Notes under the pieces: generated by a model | Told to the model about the DNA's origin: nothing | Seen by the model: the letters and a program-made list of their open reading frames with translations, nothing else | The model's database searches: none | Part shown: positions 17,989-26,540 of the stretch, in pieces | Numbering within the stretch: position 1 is the stretch's first letter | Layout: the number at the start of each line of letters is the position of its first letter | NCBI RefSeq assembly: GCF_014205275.1 | Contig: NZ_JACHND010000001.1 | Span: 4,464,001-4,528,000 of the forward strand | DNA: 64,000 nt | Reading direction: 5' to 3' | DNA from: Sphaerisporangium siamense | GTDB lineage: Bacteria; Actinomycetota; Actinomycetes; Streptosporangiales; Streptosporangiaceae | Translations under genes and position numbers: made by a program

Positions 17989-18813
17989 ATGAACAAGCTA
18001 ACGAGGTGGATAGCCCTTGACGGAGCCGTCAACGTGCGGGACCTCGGCGGTCTCCCCACGACGGACGGCCGGACGACGCGGTTCGGGCAGGTGCTCCGCT
18101 CGGACAACCTGCAGGACCTCACCGACGCCGACGTGCGCAAGCTCGTCGGCGAGATCAACCTGCGCGACGTGATCGACCTGCGCTCCAACAACGAGGTCGC
18201 CCTCGAAGGCCCGGGTCCGCTGACCCGCGTGCCGGAGGTCGGCATCCATCACCTGACCCTGTTCGCCGAGGGCGGCCTGCACACCGACGTCGAGGCCGAC
18301 ACAGGCGTCCCGGCGCCCGCCGGCCGCCGCATCGACGCCGACCGGGTGCTGCCCTGGCAGGGCCGCCACGAGGAGGGCACGCGCGAGAGCAGGGTCATCG
18401 GCTTCTACCAGGGCTACCTGCGCGACCGGCCCGACGCGGTCGTCGCCGCGCTGCGCGTGCTCTCCCAGGGGGACGGCGCGGCCCTCGTGCACTGCGCGGC
18501 GGGCAAGGACAGGACCGGCGTCGTCTGCGCCCTCGCCCTGTCGGTCGCCGGGGTCACCCGCGAGGCCATCGTCGCCGACTACGCGCAGACCGGCGACCGC
18601 ATGGAGCGAATCCTCACCCGGCTGCGGTCCACCACGACCTACCGCGACGACCTGGACACCCGGCCCGCCGACAGCCACATGCCGCGCCGGGAGCACATGG
18701 AGCACTTCCTCGGGCTGCTCGACGAGCGGTACGACGGGCCGGTCGGCTGGCTGGAACGCAACGGCTGGACGTCCGGCGACTCCGGCGCCCTGCGCGCGCG
18801 GCTGCTCGGCTGA
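17989..18813 (+). CDS. Tyrosine-protein phosphatase (PtpB/SiwE-like)
   Basis: A 274-residue phosphatase. The P-loop is VHCAAGKDRTG, with nucleophile Cys169 and Arg175. The family N-terminal VRDLGGL sits near residue 16. It has the AGKDRTG loop of MptpB-like dual- or triple-specificity phosphatases and no signal peptide. The ATG at 17989 and an overlapping in-frame GTG at 17986 are alternatives. No Shine-Dalgarno is visible, and a TATAGG-like box lies about 10 bp upstream, so the mRNA may be leaderless. It ends 4 bp from the convergent oxidoreductase. Confidence 0.82.
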   Translation: MNKLTRWIALDGAVNVRDLGGLPTTDGRTTRFGQVLRSDNLQDLTDADVRKLVGEINLRDVIDLRSNNEVALEGPGPLTRVPEVGIHHLTLFAEGGLHTDVEADTGVPAPAGRRIDADRVLPWQGRHEEGTRESRVIGFYQGYLRDRPDAVVAALRVLSQGDGAALVHCAAGKDRTGVVCALALSVAGVTREAIVADYAQTGDRMERILTRLRSTTTYRDDLDTRPADSHMPRREHMEHFLGLLDERYDGPVGWLERNGWTSGDSGALRARLLG

Positions 18814-18817
18814 CCCC

Positions 18818-19858
18818 TCAGAACGCCGGCGGGTCCAGCGCGACCGCGCGGCCCTCGGCCGCGGACGTGCGCGCCGCGTGCAGCACCGCCAGGGCCTCCG
18901 CCACCTCGGACGGATCGACCGGCGGCGGCGCGCCGTCGCGCAGGCAGGCCACCACCCCGGCGTAGAACTCCTGGTAGGCGCCCGGCACGGTCGCGACGGG
19001 CCGGGCGTCGCCGTCCGTCCCGAGCGTGCCCCACCGCTCCGGAGGCTCGGCGCCCCAGCCGGGCCCGCCCGGGCGCTCGCCCGCGCGCAGCCGCTCCTCC
19101 TGCACGTCCAGCCCCCACTTGACGTAGGCGCCGCGTGAGCCGAGCACCCGCAGGCGCGGCCCCGGTCGCGCGGCCACCGAACTCATCCACAGATGGGACC
19201 GCGCGCCGCCCGCGTGGGTCAGCGCGACGAACGCGTCGTCGTCCGCGCCCACCCCCGGCCGCCGCACGTCGGCCTCGGCGTACACCGAGGACACCGGACC
19301 GAGGTAGCGCAGCGCCTGGTCCACCAGATGGCTGCCCAGGTCGTACAGCAGCCCGCCCAGTTCCTCCGGCCCGCCGTTCTCGCGCCACCCTCCCTTGGGC
19401 ACCGGACGCCAGCGCTCGAACCGGGACTCGAAGCGGTGGACCTCGCCGAGGTCGAGCGTGCGCAGCGTCAGGAAGTCGCCGTCCCAGCGGCGGTTCTGGA
19501 AGACCGTCAGCATCACGCCGCGCTCGCGTGCCAGGCCGATCAGCTCCACGGCCTCGGCGGCGGTGCCGGCGAGCGGTTTGTCCACCACCACGGGCAGCCC
19601 CGCCGACAGCGCGGCCCGGGCCAGCGGGACGTGCGTGCGGTTGGGCGAGGCGATCACGATCACGTCGAGCCCGAGCCCGAACAGGTCGTCGGCGGAGGGG
19701 ACGACCCGGGCACCGGGGTGGTCGCGGGCGACGCGGGCCACGCGGCCGGCGTCCCGGGTGACGACGGCGGCGAGCCGCAGGCCGGGTGTCGCGGCGATGA
19801 GCGGGGCGTGGAAGAACTCTCCGGCCGTGCCGTACCCGGCCAGGCCGGCGCTGATCAT
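18818..19858 (-). CDS. Gfo/Idh/MocA-family NAD(P) oxidoreductase
   Basis: A 346-residue two-domain dehydrogenase. The Rossmann start is ISAGLAGYGTAGEFFHAPLI, the adenine-side residues VIASPNRTH, and the family EKP motif appears as DKPLAGT near residue 97. The C-terminal alpha/beta domain carries YDLGSHLVDQALRYLG, including the catalytic-region His. Members act on sugars, inositols or related polyols; the substrate is not evident. The ATG at 19858 overlaps the stop of the upstream PAC2 gene by 4 bp, so the two are one transcription unit. Confidence 0.85.
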   Translation of the reverse strand: MISAGLAGYGTAGEFFHAPLIAATPGLRLAAVVTRDAGRVARVARDHPGARVVPSADDLFGLGLDVIVIASPNRTHVPLARAALSAGLPVVVDKPLAGTAAEAVELIGLARERGVMLTVFQNRRWDGDFLTLRTLDLGEVHRFESRFERWRPVPKGGWRENGGPEELGGLLYDLGSHLVDQALRYLGPVSSVYAEADVRRPGVGADDDAFVALTHAGGARSHLWMSSVAARPGPRLRVLGSRGAYVKWGLDVQEERLRAGERPGGPGWGAEPPERWGTLGTDGDARPVATVPGAYQEFYAGVVACLRDGAPPPVDPSEVAEALAVLHAARTSAAEGRAVALDPPAF

Positions 19859-20760
19859 GAGTCGGACTCGTCGCGCTCGGCGAGGAAACGCTCGAACTGC
19901 GCGGCGAGCTCGTCGCCCGTGGGCATCGGCGTCGTCTCGGCCATGAGGTTCTCGCGCTCGGCCCCGGCGGTGAACGCGTCGTACTGCTGTTCCAGGCCCT
20001 GGATCGCCGTGGACAGCTCCGCGGAGGCGACGATCTGCTCCTCGATCTCGGCCGTGGTCTTCTCGGCGGCGTCCCGCAGGCCGTCCAGCGGGAACACCAG
20101 CCCCGTGCTGCGGGTCACCGCCTCCAGCGCGGTCACCGCCGCCCGGGGGTACTCGGCCTGGGCCAGGTAGTGCGGGACGTGGACGGCGTACCCGAGGGCG
20201 GCGTGGCCGCGGGCGCCGAGCCGCAGCTCCAGCAGCGCGGCGGCGCTGCCCGGCACCTGGATCTTGCCGAACGGGCTGCCCGGGCCGGTCACCAGCTCCG
20301 GGCGGGTGCCGTGGGCGGTCACGCCGAGCGGGCGGGTGTGCGGCGCGGCCATGGGGATGCCGTGCACGGTGACCAGCCTGCCGATGTTGAGCCGGGTGAC
20401 CAGGGCGCCGACCGCCTCGGTGAACAGCTCCCACTCACGGTCGGGCTCGGGGCCGCTCATCAGCAGGAAGGGCGTGCCCGCCGTGTCGTGGGCGAGGTGG
20501 ACGGCGAGCTCCGGAGTCTCGCAGTCGACCCAGCGGTCGGTGTCGAAGGTCATCAGAGGACGCCGCGACCGGTAGTCGAGGAGGCGGTCCACGTCGAACG
20601 TCGCCACGACCCGGTGCTCAAGCTCGGCGAGCAGGTGACCGATGGCGAGCCTTCCGGCGCCCCCGGCGTCGACGAAGCCCTCGAAGTGGTAGAGCAGCAC
20701 CGGATCGGTCAGCTCGGGCACATCGCCGCTGAGCCGGTAGAGATCCGTCGGGTCGAACAC
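19855..20760 (-). CDS. PAC2-family protein
   Basis: A 301-residue protein of the PAC2 (proteasome-assembly-chaperone-like) family common in proteasome-bearing actinobacteria. It starts with the typical VFDPTDLYRL and has LLYHFEGFVDAGGAG, LLMSGPEPD and TVHGIPMAAPHTRP. The C-terminus is acidic and helical. The biochemical role of bacterial PAC2 proteins is unsettled. The GTG at 20760 has only a weak ribosome-binding site. It is the first gene of a two-gene unit with the oxidoreductase and is divergent from the ankyrin gene. Confidence 0.8.
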   Translation of the reverse strand: MFDPTDLYRLSGDVPELTDPVLLYHFEGFVDAGGAGRLAIGHLLAELEHRVVATFDVDRLLDYRSRRPLMTFDTDRWVDCETPELAVHLAHDTAGTPFLLMSGPEPDREWELFTEAVGALVTRLNIGRLVTVHGIPMAAPHTRPLGVTAHGTRPELVTGPGSPFGKIQVPGSAAALLELRLGARGHAALGYAVHVPHYLAQAEYPRAAVTALEAVTRSTGLVFPLDGLRDAAEKTTAEIEEQIVASAELSTAIQGLEQQYDAFTAGAERENLMAETTPMPTGDELAAQFERFLAERDESDS

Positions 20761-20783
20761 CTTGGGTCCCAGCCTTTCTATCG

Positions 20784-20797
20784 TCTCTCAAGAGAGA
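20784..20797. promoter_or_regulatory. Short palindrome in the PAC2/ankyrin divergent region
   Basis: TCTCTC-AA-GAGAGA forms 6-bp arms around two bases, 24 bp upstream of the PAC2 start codon. It could be an operator; no regulator is known. Confidence 0.3.
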
Positions 20798-20877
20798 ACC
20801 TATGGGATGTGGCGAGGATTCCGCCGGGCGAGTGGCCCGCTACCCACCGTCGGACCACGCGCACCCGGCGCGGCACA

Positions 20878-21309
20878 ATGGATCTCGTGCCAGAGAACCC
20901 AGCGGGCCGGGGGGACGCGGGGCCGGGCCAGGACGTCGAGGAGCTCGCCACCCGCCTGTTCCAGATGGCCAGGTCGGGCCAGACCGACCGCCTGTGCGCC
21001 TACGTCGACGCCGGCGTCCCGGCGAACCTCCACAACGACAAGGGCGACACCCTGCTCATGCTCGCCGCCTACCACGGCCACGCCGGCACGGTGCGGGCCC
21101 TCCTCGACCGCGGGGCCGACCCCTCGCGTGCCAACGACCGCGGGCAGACCCCGCTCGCGGGCGCGGTGTTCAAGCAACTGCCCGACGTGGTGCGCGCTCT
21201 GCTGGACGCCGGCGCCGACCCCGCGCAGGGCACTCCGTCGGCCGTCGAGACCGCACGCATGTTCGGACAGGAGGAGTTCCTGGCCTGGTTCGGGGACGAC
21301 GGTCGATAG
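20878..21309 (+). CDS. Ankyrin-repeat protein
   Basis: A 143-residue cytosolic protein made mostly of ankyrin repeats: GDTLLMLAAYHGHAGTVRAL, then RGQTPLAGAVFKQLPDVVRA, each ending LLDxGADP. It resembles the short ankyrin proteins of actinomycetes, which presumably mediate protein binding. The ATG at 20878 has no Shine-Dalgarno; a GTG nine bases later is an alternative. It lies 60 bp upstream of the terpene synthase in the same orientation. Confidence 0.8.
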   Translation: MDLVPENPAGRGDAGPGQDVEELATRLFQMARSGQTDRLCAYVDAGVPANLHNDKGDTLLMLAAYHGHAGTVRALLDRGADPSRANDRGQTPLAGAVFKQLPDVVRALLDAGADPAQGTPSAVETARMFGQEEFLAWFGDDGR

Positions 21310-21369
21310 TGCCGGACATAAACCAGTCGCGATGTGGTTACGGGCAGTCTTTGTTGCCATGATGTGGGG

Positions 21370-22359
21370 ATGGCTGATTTAGCGGTATCACAGCTTGTTC
21401 TGCCAGATTTGTCGTGCCCGTTTCCCAGCCTGATCAGCCCGCACGCCGCGCAGGTCGACCGGGAGACGCTCTCCTGGCTGCGTGCCTGCCGCATGATCGA
21501 CGACCCCGCCGAGCTGGAGCGCTACCGCGAGGCCGCCTACGGCTACCTCGGCGCCCGCGCCTACCCCTACGCCTCGTACGAGATGCTCCGGCTGGTCACC
21601 GACTGGTGCGTCTGGCTCTTCGCCTTCGACGACGCCTTCTGCGAGTCCGACCGGCGGGCCGCCGAGATCGCGAGGGCGCTGCCGCAGCTGCTCGTCGTCC
21701 TGGACGACATCGACGCGGGCATCCCGGTGGAGAACCCGTTCGCGCGGGCCATGCGCGACGTCATGCGCAGGGTCGCCGCCGCAGGGAACGCCGACCAGCT
21801 CGACGGCTGGCGCGCGCTCACCAAGGAGTACCTCTTCGCCCAGGTCTGGGAGGCCGCCAACCGCGAGGACGCCGTCGTCCCCCTCTACAACGACTACGTC
21901 TTCATGCGGCGCAGGACGGGCGCCATGCCGACGGTCTTCTCGCTGATCGAGCTGGCCGCCGGGCAGACGCTGACCCCGGCGGAGCGGCGCGCGCCCGGCC
22001 TGCGGGCCATCACCGAGTGCGCCAACGACGTCGTCGTCTGGGACAACGACCTGCTCTCCTACGCCAAGGAGCGGGAGGGGGTCAACGCGGGCAACAACCT
22101 GGTCAGCGTGCTGGTCCGGCACGGCGACCGGACCACCCAGGAGGCCATGGACCAGATCGGCCGCCTGCGCGACCGGGCCGTGGCGCGGATGCTCGCGCTG
22201 CGCTCGGAGATCGCCGCGTGGGGCTCGGAAGGGGTGATGGCGTACGTGCGCGGGCTGGAGCACTGGGTCAGCGGCAGCGTGGCCTACTCGCTCACCAGCC
22301 CCCGGTACACCCGCGCCTGGAAGGGCACGGCCGCCGTCGCCTGGCGCGGCCGCAACTGA
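21370..22359 (+). CDS. Class I terpene synthase
   Basis: A 329-residue bacterial terpene cyclase. The Mg-binding acidic motif is Asp87-Asp-AFC-Glu92 (DDxxxE), the NSE motif is NDLLSYAKE near residue 226, and the C-terminal sensor is SPRYTR near 310. These match the size and layout of bacterial sesquiterpene or related cyclases. The product cannot be told from the sequence, and no P450, prenyltransferase or methyltransferase is adjacent, so it may act alone on farnesyl or geranyl diphosphate. The start at 21370 has only a weak GTGGGG ahead. It is convergent with the STAND ATPase gene. Confidence 0.87.
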   Translation: MADLAVSQLVLPDLSCPFPSLISPHAAQVDRETLSWLRACRMIDDPAELERYREAAYGYLGARAYPYASYEMLRLVTDWCVWLFAFDDAFCESDRRAAEIARALPQLLVVLDDIDAGIPVENPFARAMRDVMRRVAAAGNADQLDGWRALTKEYLFAQVWEAANREDAVVPLYNDYVFMRRRTGAMPTVFSLIELAAGQTLTPAERRAPGLRAITECANDVVVWDNDLLSYAKEREGVNAGNNLVSVLVRHGDRTTQEAMDQIGRLRDRAVARMLALRSEIAAWGSEGVMAYVRGLEHWVSGSVAYSLTSPRYTRAWKGTAAVAWRGRN

Positions 22360-22386
22360 GCGGCCGCCCCCTGAGCCGCCGCGGCC

Positions 22387-24489
22387 TCACCCGGCGGCGT
22401 CGATCTCGCCCATCGCGTAGCTGACGGCCTCTTCGAAGTCCATGCGCGTGCCCTGCCGGTAGGCCTCCTGGTACGCCTCCTCGCCGAGCAGGCGCTTGCA
22501 CTCCTTGACGCACTGCTCGTGCTCGGTGCCGAAGAACGGCGAGCCGAACAAGGGGAGGCCGAAGAGCTGCCAGTTGACCTGGGCGGCGCCGAGGATGCGC
22601 GCCGCCCGCGCCGCGTCCCCCTGGTCCAGCGCGAGCTGCGACAGCGTCTCCATCGCCACGACGGCGCCGAGCACGTCGTGGAAGTGGCGCTTGATGCGCA
22701 GGGCCTCCTGGGCGCTGAACACCGCGTCCGCGGTCCTGCCGGTCATGCGCTCGATCGCCGAGGTCGCCCACACCGCGTAGGAGCGCAGCCACAGCTCGCC
22801 GCGCTCGGCGCAGAGCTGACGGCAGTCGCGCAGCAGCGCCTCGGCCTCATCCAGCTCGTCCTGCTGGGTGAGCACGACCGCCAGCTCGACGATCGCGGGC
22901 AGCAGGCCGGGGTTCAGCTCGCGCCCGCTGCGGTGGAACTCGATCGCCACGCCGAGCAGCGCGGTCGCCTTGTGCAGGTCGCCCTGCAGCCAGGCGGCGG
23001 TGCCCTGCATCTTGGTGGCCAGGATCACCGCGATCGAGTCGCCGACCCGGACGGCGTCGCCCGCGCACTGCTCCGCGGCCTCCAGCGCGCCCACGGTGTC
23101 GCCCTGGGCGCTGCGGACGTACGACAGCACCCACAGCGCCTTGCAGCGCTCCCTGCTCGGGTCGGGCGAGGCCCGCAGGGCCCGCTCCAGGTACAGCCGG
23201 CCTTCGCGGGCGAACCCGCAGGCCACCCACATGAACCACAGCGAGGACAGCAGCGTGAGCCCGGTGCGGGCCTCCTGAGGGTCGCGCAGGCAGAAGTCCA
23301 GCGCGGCGCGGATGTTGTCGTGCTCCTGGCGCATGCGCCCGAACCAGTACACCTGCCGCGGCCCCGACCAGGCCAGCTCGCCCCGCTCGGCCAGCGCCAG
23401 GTAGTAGTCGCGGTGGCGGCGGCGCAGCGCCTCGGTCTCGCCGAGCTTGTCCAGCCATTCGAGGCCGTAGTGGCGCAGGGTGTCCAGCAGGCGGTAGCGG
23501 GAGCCCGAGCGCTCGACGGAGCTCAGCAGGATGGACTTCTCCACCAGCCCGGAGATCAGATCCATGATGATCTCCTCGGGCAGGGTGTCGCCGGAGCACA
23601 CCTGGCAGGCGGCCTCCAGCTCGAAGTCGCCGGAGAAGATGGAAAGGCGCGCCCACAGCAGCCGCTCGGCCGGCTCGCACAGCTCATGGCTCCAGCCGAT
23701 CGCCGCGCGCAGCGTCTGGTGGCGGGGCAGCGCGGTGCGGCTGGCCCCCGCGAGCAGGCTGAAGCGGTCGGTCAGCAGCGCGAGGATCTGCTCCACCGAC
23801 AGCGCGCGCAGCCGCACGGCCGCGAGCTCCAGCGCCAGCGGGATGCCGTCCAGCCGCCTGCACAGCTCGGAGACGGCCAAAATGTTGTCCTCGTCCACGG
23901 CGAACCCCGGGACGACGGCCGCGGCGCGCTCGGCGAAGAGCCGGACCGCCTCGTTGACGTACGGGCTCTCGGAGCGGTCGTCGCCGGGCACCGACAGCGG
24001 CGGGATCGGGACGGACTGCTCGCCCTGCACGCCGAGCGACTGCCTGCTGGTGGCCAGCACCCGCACGCCCGGGGCCGCGCGCAGGACGCGCTCGATGAGC
24101 TCGGCGCCCGCGGTCAGGACGTGCTCGCAGGAGTCGATGACGAGCAGCAGCTCGCGGTCGCCCAGCCACTCGGCCAGCGTGTCGGCCTCCGGGCGCGCCG
24201 ACTGGTCGGCGATGCCGAGGGCCGCGTTGACCGCGTGCGCGACCATGAACGGGTCCTGCAGGCGGGACAGGTCGGCGTACCAGACGCCGTCGGGGAAGTG
24301 CCCGGCGACCTGGTGGGCCGCGCGCAGCGCCGTGCGCGACTTGCCCACGCCGCCGATGCCCGTCACGGTCACCAGCCGGTGGTCGCGGAGACGTTGCCCG
24401 AGGCCGGCGAGCAGCCGATCTCTGCCGACGAAGCTCGTGAGCTCCGCGGGGAGGTTTCCGTCTCTTCGCCATGATCCCGGCGATGCCAT
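22387..24489 (-). CDS. STAND/NB-ARC-type ATPase with TPR-like C-terminus
   Basis: A 700-residue signal-transduction ATPase. After a short N-terminus (LTSFVGRDRLLAGLG) come Walker A GIGGVGKS (44-51), Walker B LLLVIDSCEH near 120, LATSRQSL (sensor 1) and GIPLALELAAVRLRAL. The C-terminal half is alpha-helical with TPR-like repeats. This core is shared by AfsR/LuxR-type large regulators, but no LuxR, SARP or other DNA-binding domain is present at either end. It probably acts through protein contact or is a truncated relative. The ATG at 24489 follows GAGGCGGCC; an in-frame ATG at 24534 is the alternative. Confidence 0.8.
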   Translation of the reverse strand: MASPGSWRRDGNLPAELTSFVGRDRLLAGLGQRLRDHRLVTVTGIGGVGKSRTALRAAHQVAGHFPDGVWYADLSRLQDPFMVAHAVNAALGIADQSARPEADTLAEWLGDRELLLVIDSCEHVLTAGAELIERVLRAAPGVRVLATSRQSLGVQGEQSVPIPPLSVPGDDRSESPYVNEAVRLFAERAAAVVPGFAVDEDNILAVSELCRRLDGIPLALELAAVRLRALSVEQILALLTDRFSLLAGASRTALPRHQTLRAAIGWSHELCEPAERLLWARLSIFSGDFELEAACQVCSGDTLPEEIIMDLISGLVEKSILLSSVERSGSRYRLLDTLRHYGLEWLDKLGETEALRRRHRDYYLALAERGELAWSGPRQVYWFGRMRQEHDNIRAALDFCLRDPQEARTGLTLLSSLWFMWVACGFAREGRLYLERALRASPDPSRERCKALWVLSYVRSAQGDTVGALEAAEQCAGDAVRVGDSIAVILATKMQGTAAWLQGDLHKATALLGVAIEFHRSGRELNPGLLPAIVELAVVLTQQDELDEAEALLRDCRQLCAERGELWLRSYAVWATSAIERMTGRTADAVFSAQEALRIKRHFHDVLGAVVAMETLSQLALDQGDAARAARILGAAQVNWQLFGLPLFGSPFFGTEHEQCVKECKRLLGEEAYQEAYRQGTRMDFEEAVSYAMGEIDAAG

Positions 24490-24706
24490 GGCCGCCTCAC
24501 GTGGGGTCGATCCGGCGTGCGTCCTGACCCGCATCGTACCCGTGCGGGCCGGAGGCTGTCCCCGTGGCGGAGACGCCCGGCTCGGACGGGTGCGTGCCGG
24601 TGCTCGGCACGGCCCGGAAACCAGTTATTAGGGGTATAGCGGGAAACGAGGGAGTCTTGGCCGAGCACGCGATCGCGGCGGTGCCGGGGCGCGTAGCATT
24701 GTCCCC

Positions 24707-24874
24707 GTGACTGTGCATGAGCCGGATGACCTGCGTCCGGTGGACCTCTCCGACGAGGGGCCGCCGGTGCTGCCCGACCAGACGAGCGACGAGAGTGACT
24801 CCGCCTGGGGCGAGTGGCGATCGTCCGACGACGTGTCCCGGTTGCTGGAGGAACGCCCGCCGCACTGGGACTGA
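24707..24874 (+). CDS. Small acidic protein, function unknown
   Basis: A 55-residue, strongly acidic protein (begins VTVHEPDDLRPVDLSDE, ends LLEERPPHWD). It has no hydrophobic segment or recognised motif. The GTG at 24707 lies 8 bp after TAGCAT, an actinobacterial -10-like box, so a leaderless transcript is plausible. Clean composition and a downstream terminator support a real gene. Confidence 0.55.
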   Translation: MTVHEPDDLRPVDLSDEGPPVLPDQTSDESDSAWGEWRSSDDVSRLLEERPPHWD

Positions 24875-24919
24875 CGCCCGTCGTCCGGCCCGCGCGGGAC
24901 ACCGCCGCCGGGCCTGAAC

Positions 24920-24976
24920 CATGGAAGCCACGGTCCCGAAGGTCTTCTCGCCTCCGGGGCCGTGGCTTCTTCCATG
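24920..24976. terminator. Strong bidirectional hairpin
   Basis: CATGGAAGCCACGG (24920-24933) pairs with CCGTGGCTTC-tt-CCATG (24960-24976), with a 2-base bulge. It lies between two convergent stop codons (24874 and 25013). Confidence 0.75.
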
Positions 24977-25012
24977 CCCGTCCGCCGCGTCCGGCGGCCG
25001 GGGCCGTGACGC

Positions 25013-26359
25013 TCAGACGTGGTGCGCCGCGCCCGCGCCGTTCATGCTGAGGACCGGCTCCTCCTCGCTCGCGGGCCGGTCGTCGCTCACGGGCAGCTCG
25101 TCGATCACGGGCGTGTCCTCGGCGTCGGAGCCGTCCGGCACCACGATCGCGGGGAACGTCCCGGTGTCGATGATGCCGGACTCGTTGTAGGCCGCCTCGA
25201 TCAGCGCGTGCGCCCGGGGCTCCAGCTTCCACAGCGCACGGTACTCGCGTGCCGCGGCCAGCGAGACGCCCGTCTCCCTGGCGATGTCGGCCGCGCGCGG
25301 CACGAACCTGCGCTCGATCTGCTTGTCCCAGTACTGGCGCGCCGCGCGCATCAGGGCCGCGCGCTGGGCCGTGTCGACCACCTGGGGTGACGGCTCCACC
25401 GTCACTGCGGCGTCCTCGTCGTCCTCCGCGTCGGCGATGTAGGTGACCGGGCGGGGACCCGCCAGCGGGAGGGCCTGCGGGGCGGGCTGCTCCTGCTCCG
25501 GCTCCCACGGCACCGGGGGCCGCAGGTCGATCAGCGCGCTCGTGTTGTACAGCGCGCCGATCTGCGACAGCAGGGCCTCCTGACGCTCGGCGTCGACCGC
25601 GAGGCCGGTGTGCTCCACGGCCTGGTCCATCATGCGGTCCAGCTTGGCGAGCGCGGCGCGCATCTTGCGGTCGGAGGCGCCCGCCTCGCGCAGCGCGCGG
25701 GCGCGCTTGGCGGCCAGGGCCACGCGGGTCAGCCTGCGGTGCGCGTCGACCTCGGTCACGGTGCGGTCGCTGACCTCGGCGAGGCCCATGCGGACCATCG
25801 CGCGCTCGGGGGTGAAACGCCACTTGATGCGGGAGCGCCCGGTGATGCGGTGCCGCTCGATGGCCATGCCGCGCTCCCACAGCCACGCGGCCACCAGGGG
25901 GGCGGCGAGCCGGAAGATCGCCTCGGCCAGGCTGCGGGCGTCCAGGCTGGACAGCACCGCCGACAGGCCGGTCAGCACCCACACGGCCATGCCGTCGATG
26001 CCGGCCGAGAAGTTCTCGCGCATGTTGCGGCGGGCACGCACGGCGCTCGTGATCACCGCGACCTCGATGAACGCGAAGAGCAGCAGGCGCAGCGGCCCGT
26101 CGAACCCGAGCACGTCACCGGAGAACCGCCACATGCCCTGGGCGGACACGCCGGTCGCGATGCTGGCGGCGACGATGGTCAGGATGTCCTCTGCCGGACG
26201 GTTCGCCGCGAACTTCTGATAGCCGCGCGACGCCGCGCGGTAGGCGGCGCGCAGGGCGAGGTACGCGAGGACGAGTGCGACCAGAGTGGACACGCAGATG
26301 ATGGCCGCTCCGAGCGGATTGTCCGCCGCGTACGTGGTCAATTGATCGATGGGGGGCAT
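25013..26359 (-). CDS. DUF2637/SpdB2-like membrane protein
   Basis: A 448-residue protein. It has about four N-terminal membrane helices, including AAIICVSTLVALVLAYLALR, LTIVAASIATGVSAQGMW and LRLLLFAFIEVAVITSAVRA. A cytosolic Arg/Ala-rich region (AERQEALLSQIGALYN) leads to an HTH-like segment AADIARETGVSLAAAREY near 360 and an acidic tail. The N-terminal pattern is that of the DUF2637/SpdB2 proteins found on actinomycete conjugative plasmids and integrative elements. No Tra, excisionase or integrase gene adjoins it, so the assignment is tentative and the gene may be a domesticated relative. Confidence 0.5.
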   Translation of the reverse strand: MPPIDQLTTYAADNPLGAAIICVSTLVALVLAYLALRAAYRAASRGYQKFAANRPAEDILTIVAASIATGVSAQGMWRFSGDVLGFDGPLRLLLFAFIEVAVITSAVRARRNMRENFSAGIDGMAVWVLTGLSAVLSSLDARSLAEAIFRLAAPLVAAWLWERGMAIERHRITGRSRIKWRFTPERAMVRMGLAEVSDRTVTEVDAHRRLTRVALAAKRARALREAGASDRKMRAALAKLDRMMDQAVEHTGLAVDAERQEALLSQIGALYNTSALIDLRPPVPWEPEQEQPAPQALPLAGPRPVTYIADAEDDEDAAVTVEPSPQVVDTAQRAALMRAARQYWDKQIERRFVPRAADIARETGVSLAAAREYRALWKLEPRAHALIEAAYNESGIIDTGTFPAIVVPDGSDAEDTPVIDELPVSDDRPASEEEPVLSMNGAGAAHHV

Positions 26360-26540
26360 CAGTCACTGTCCGTCATTCTCGATGTCCGACAGGATTACCG
26401 GAAGGATCATTCCAGACCCGCGCCGCTGATGTTCCCTCAAACCCACTTATGTCGCACAGAAAGTCAACGGCATCCGGGATCCCAGGGGCACCAGGGGCGC
26501 CGCGCAGCCCCGCCGGGGGCCGATCAGGGGCGGCGGGGCG

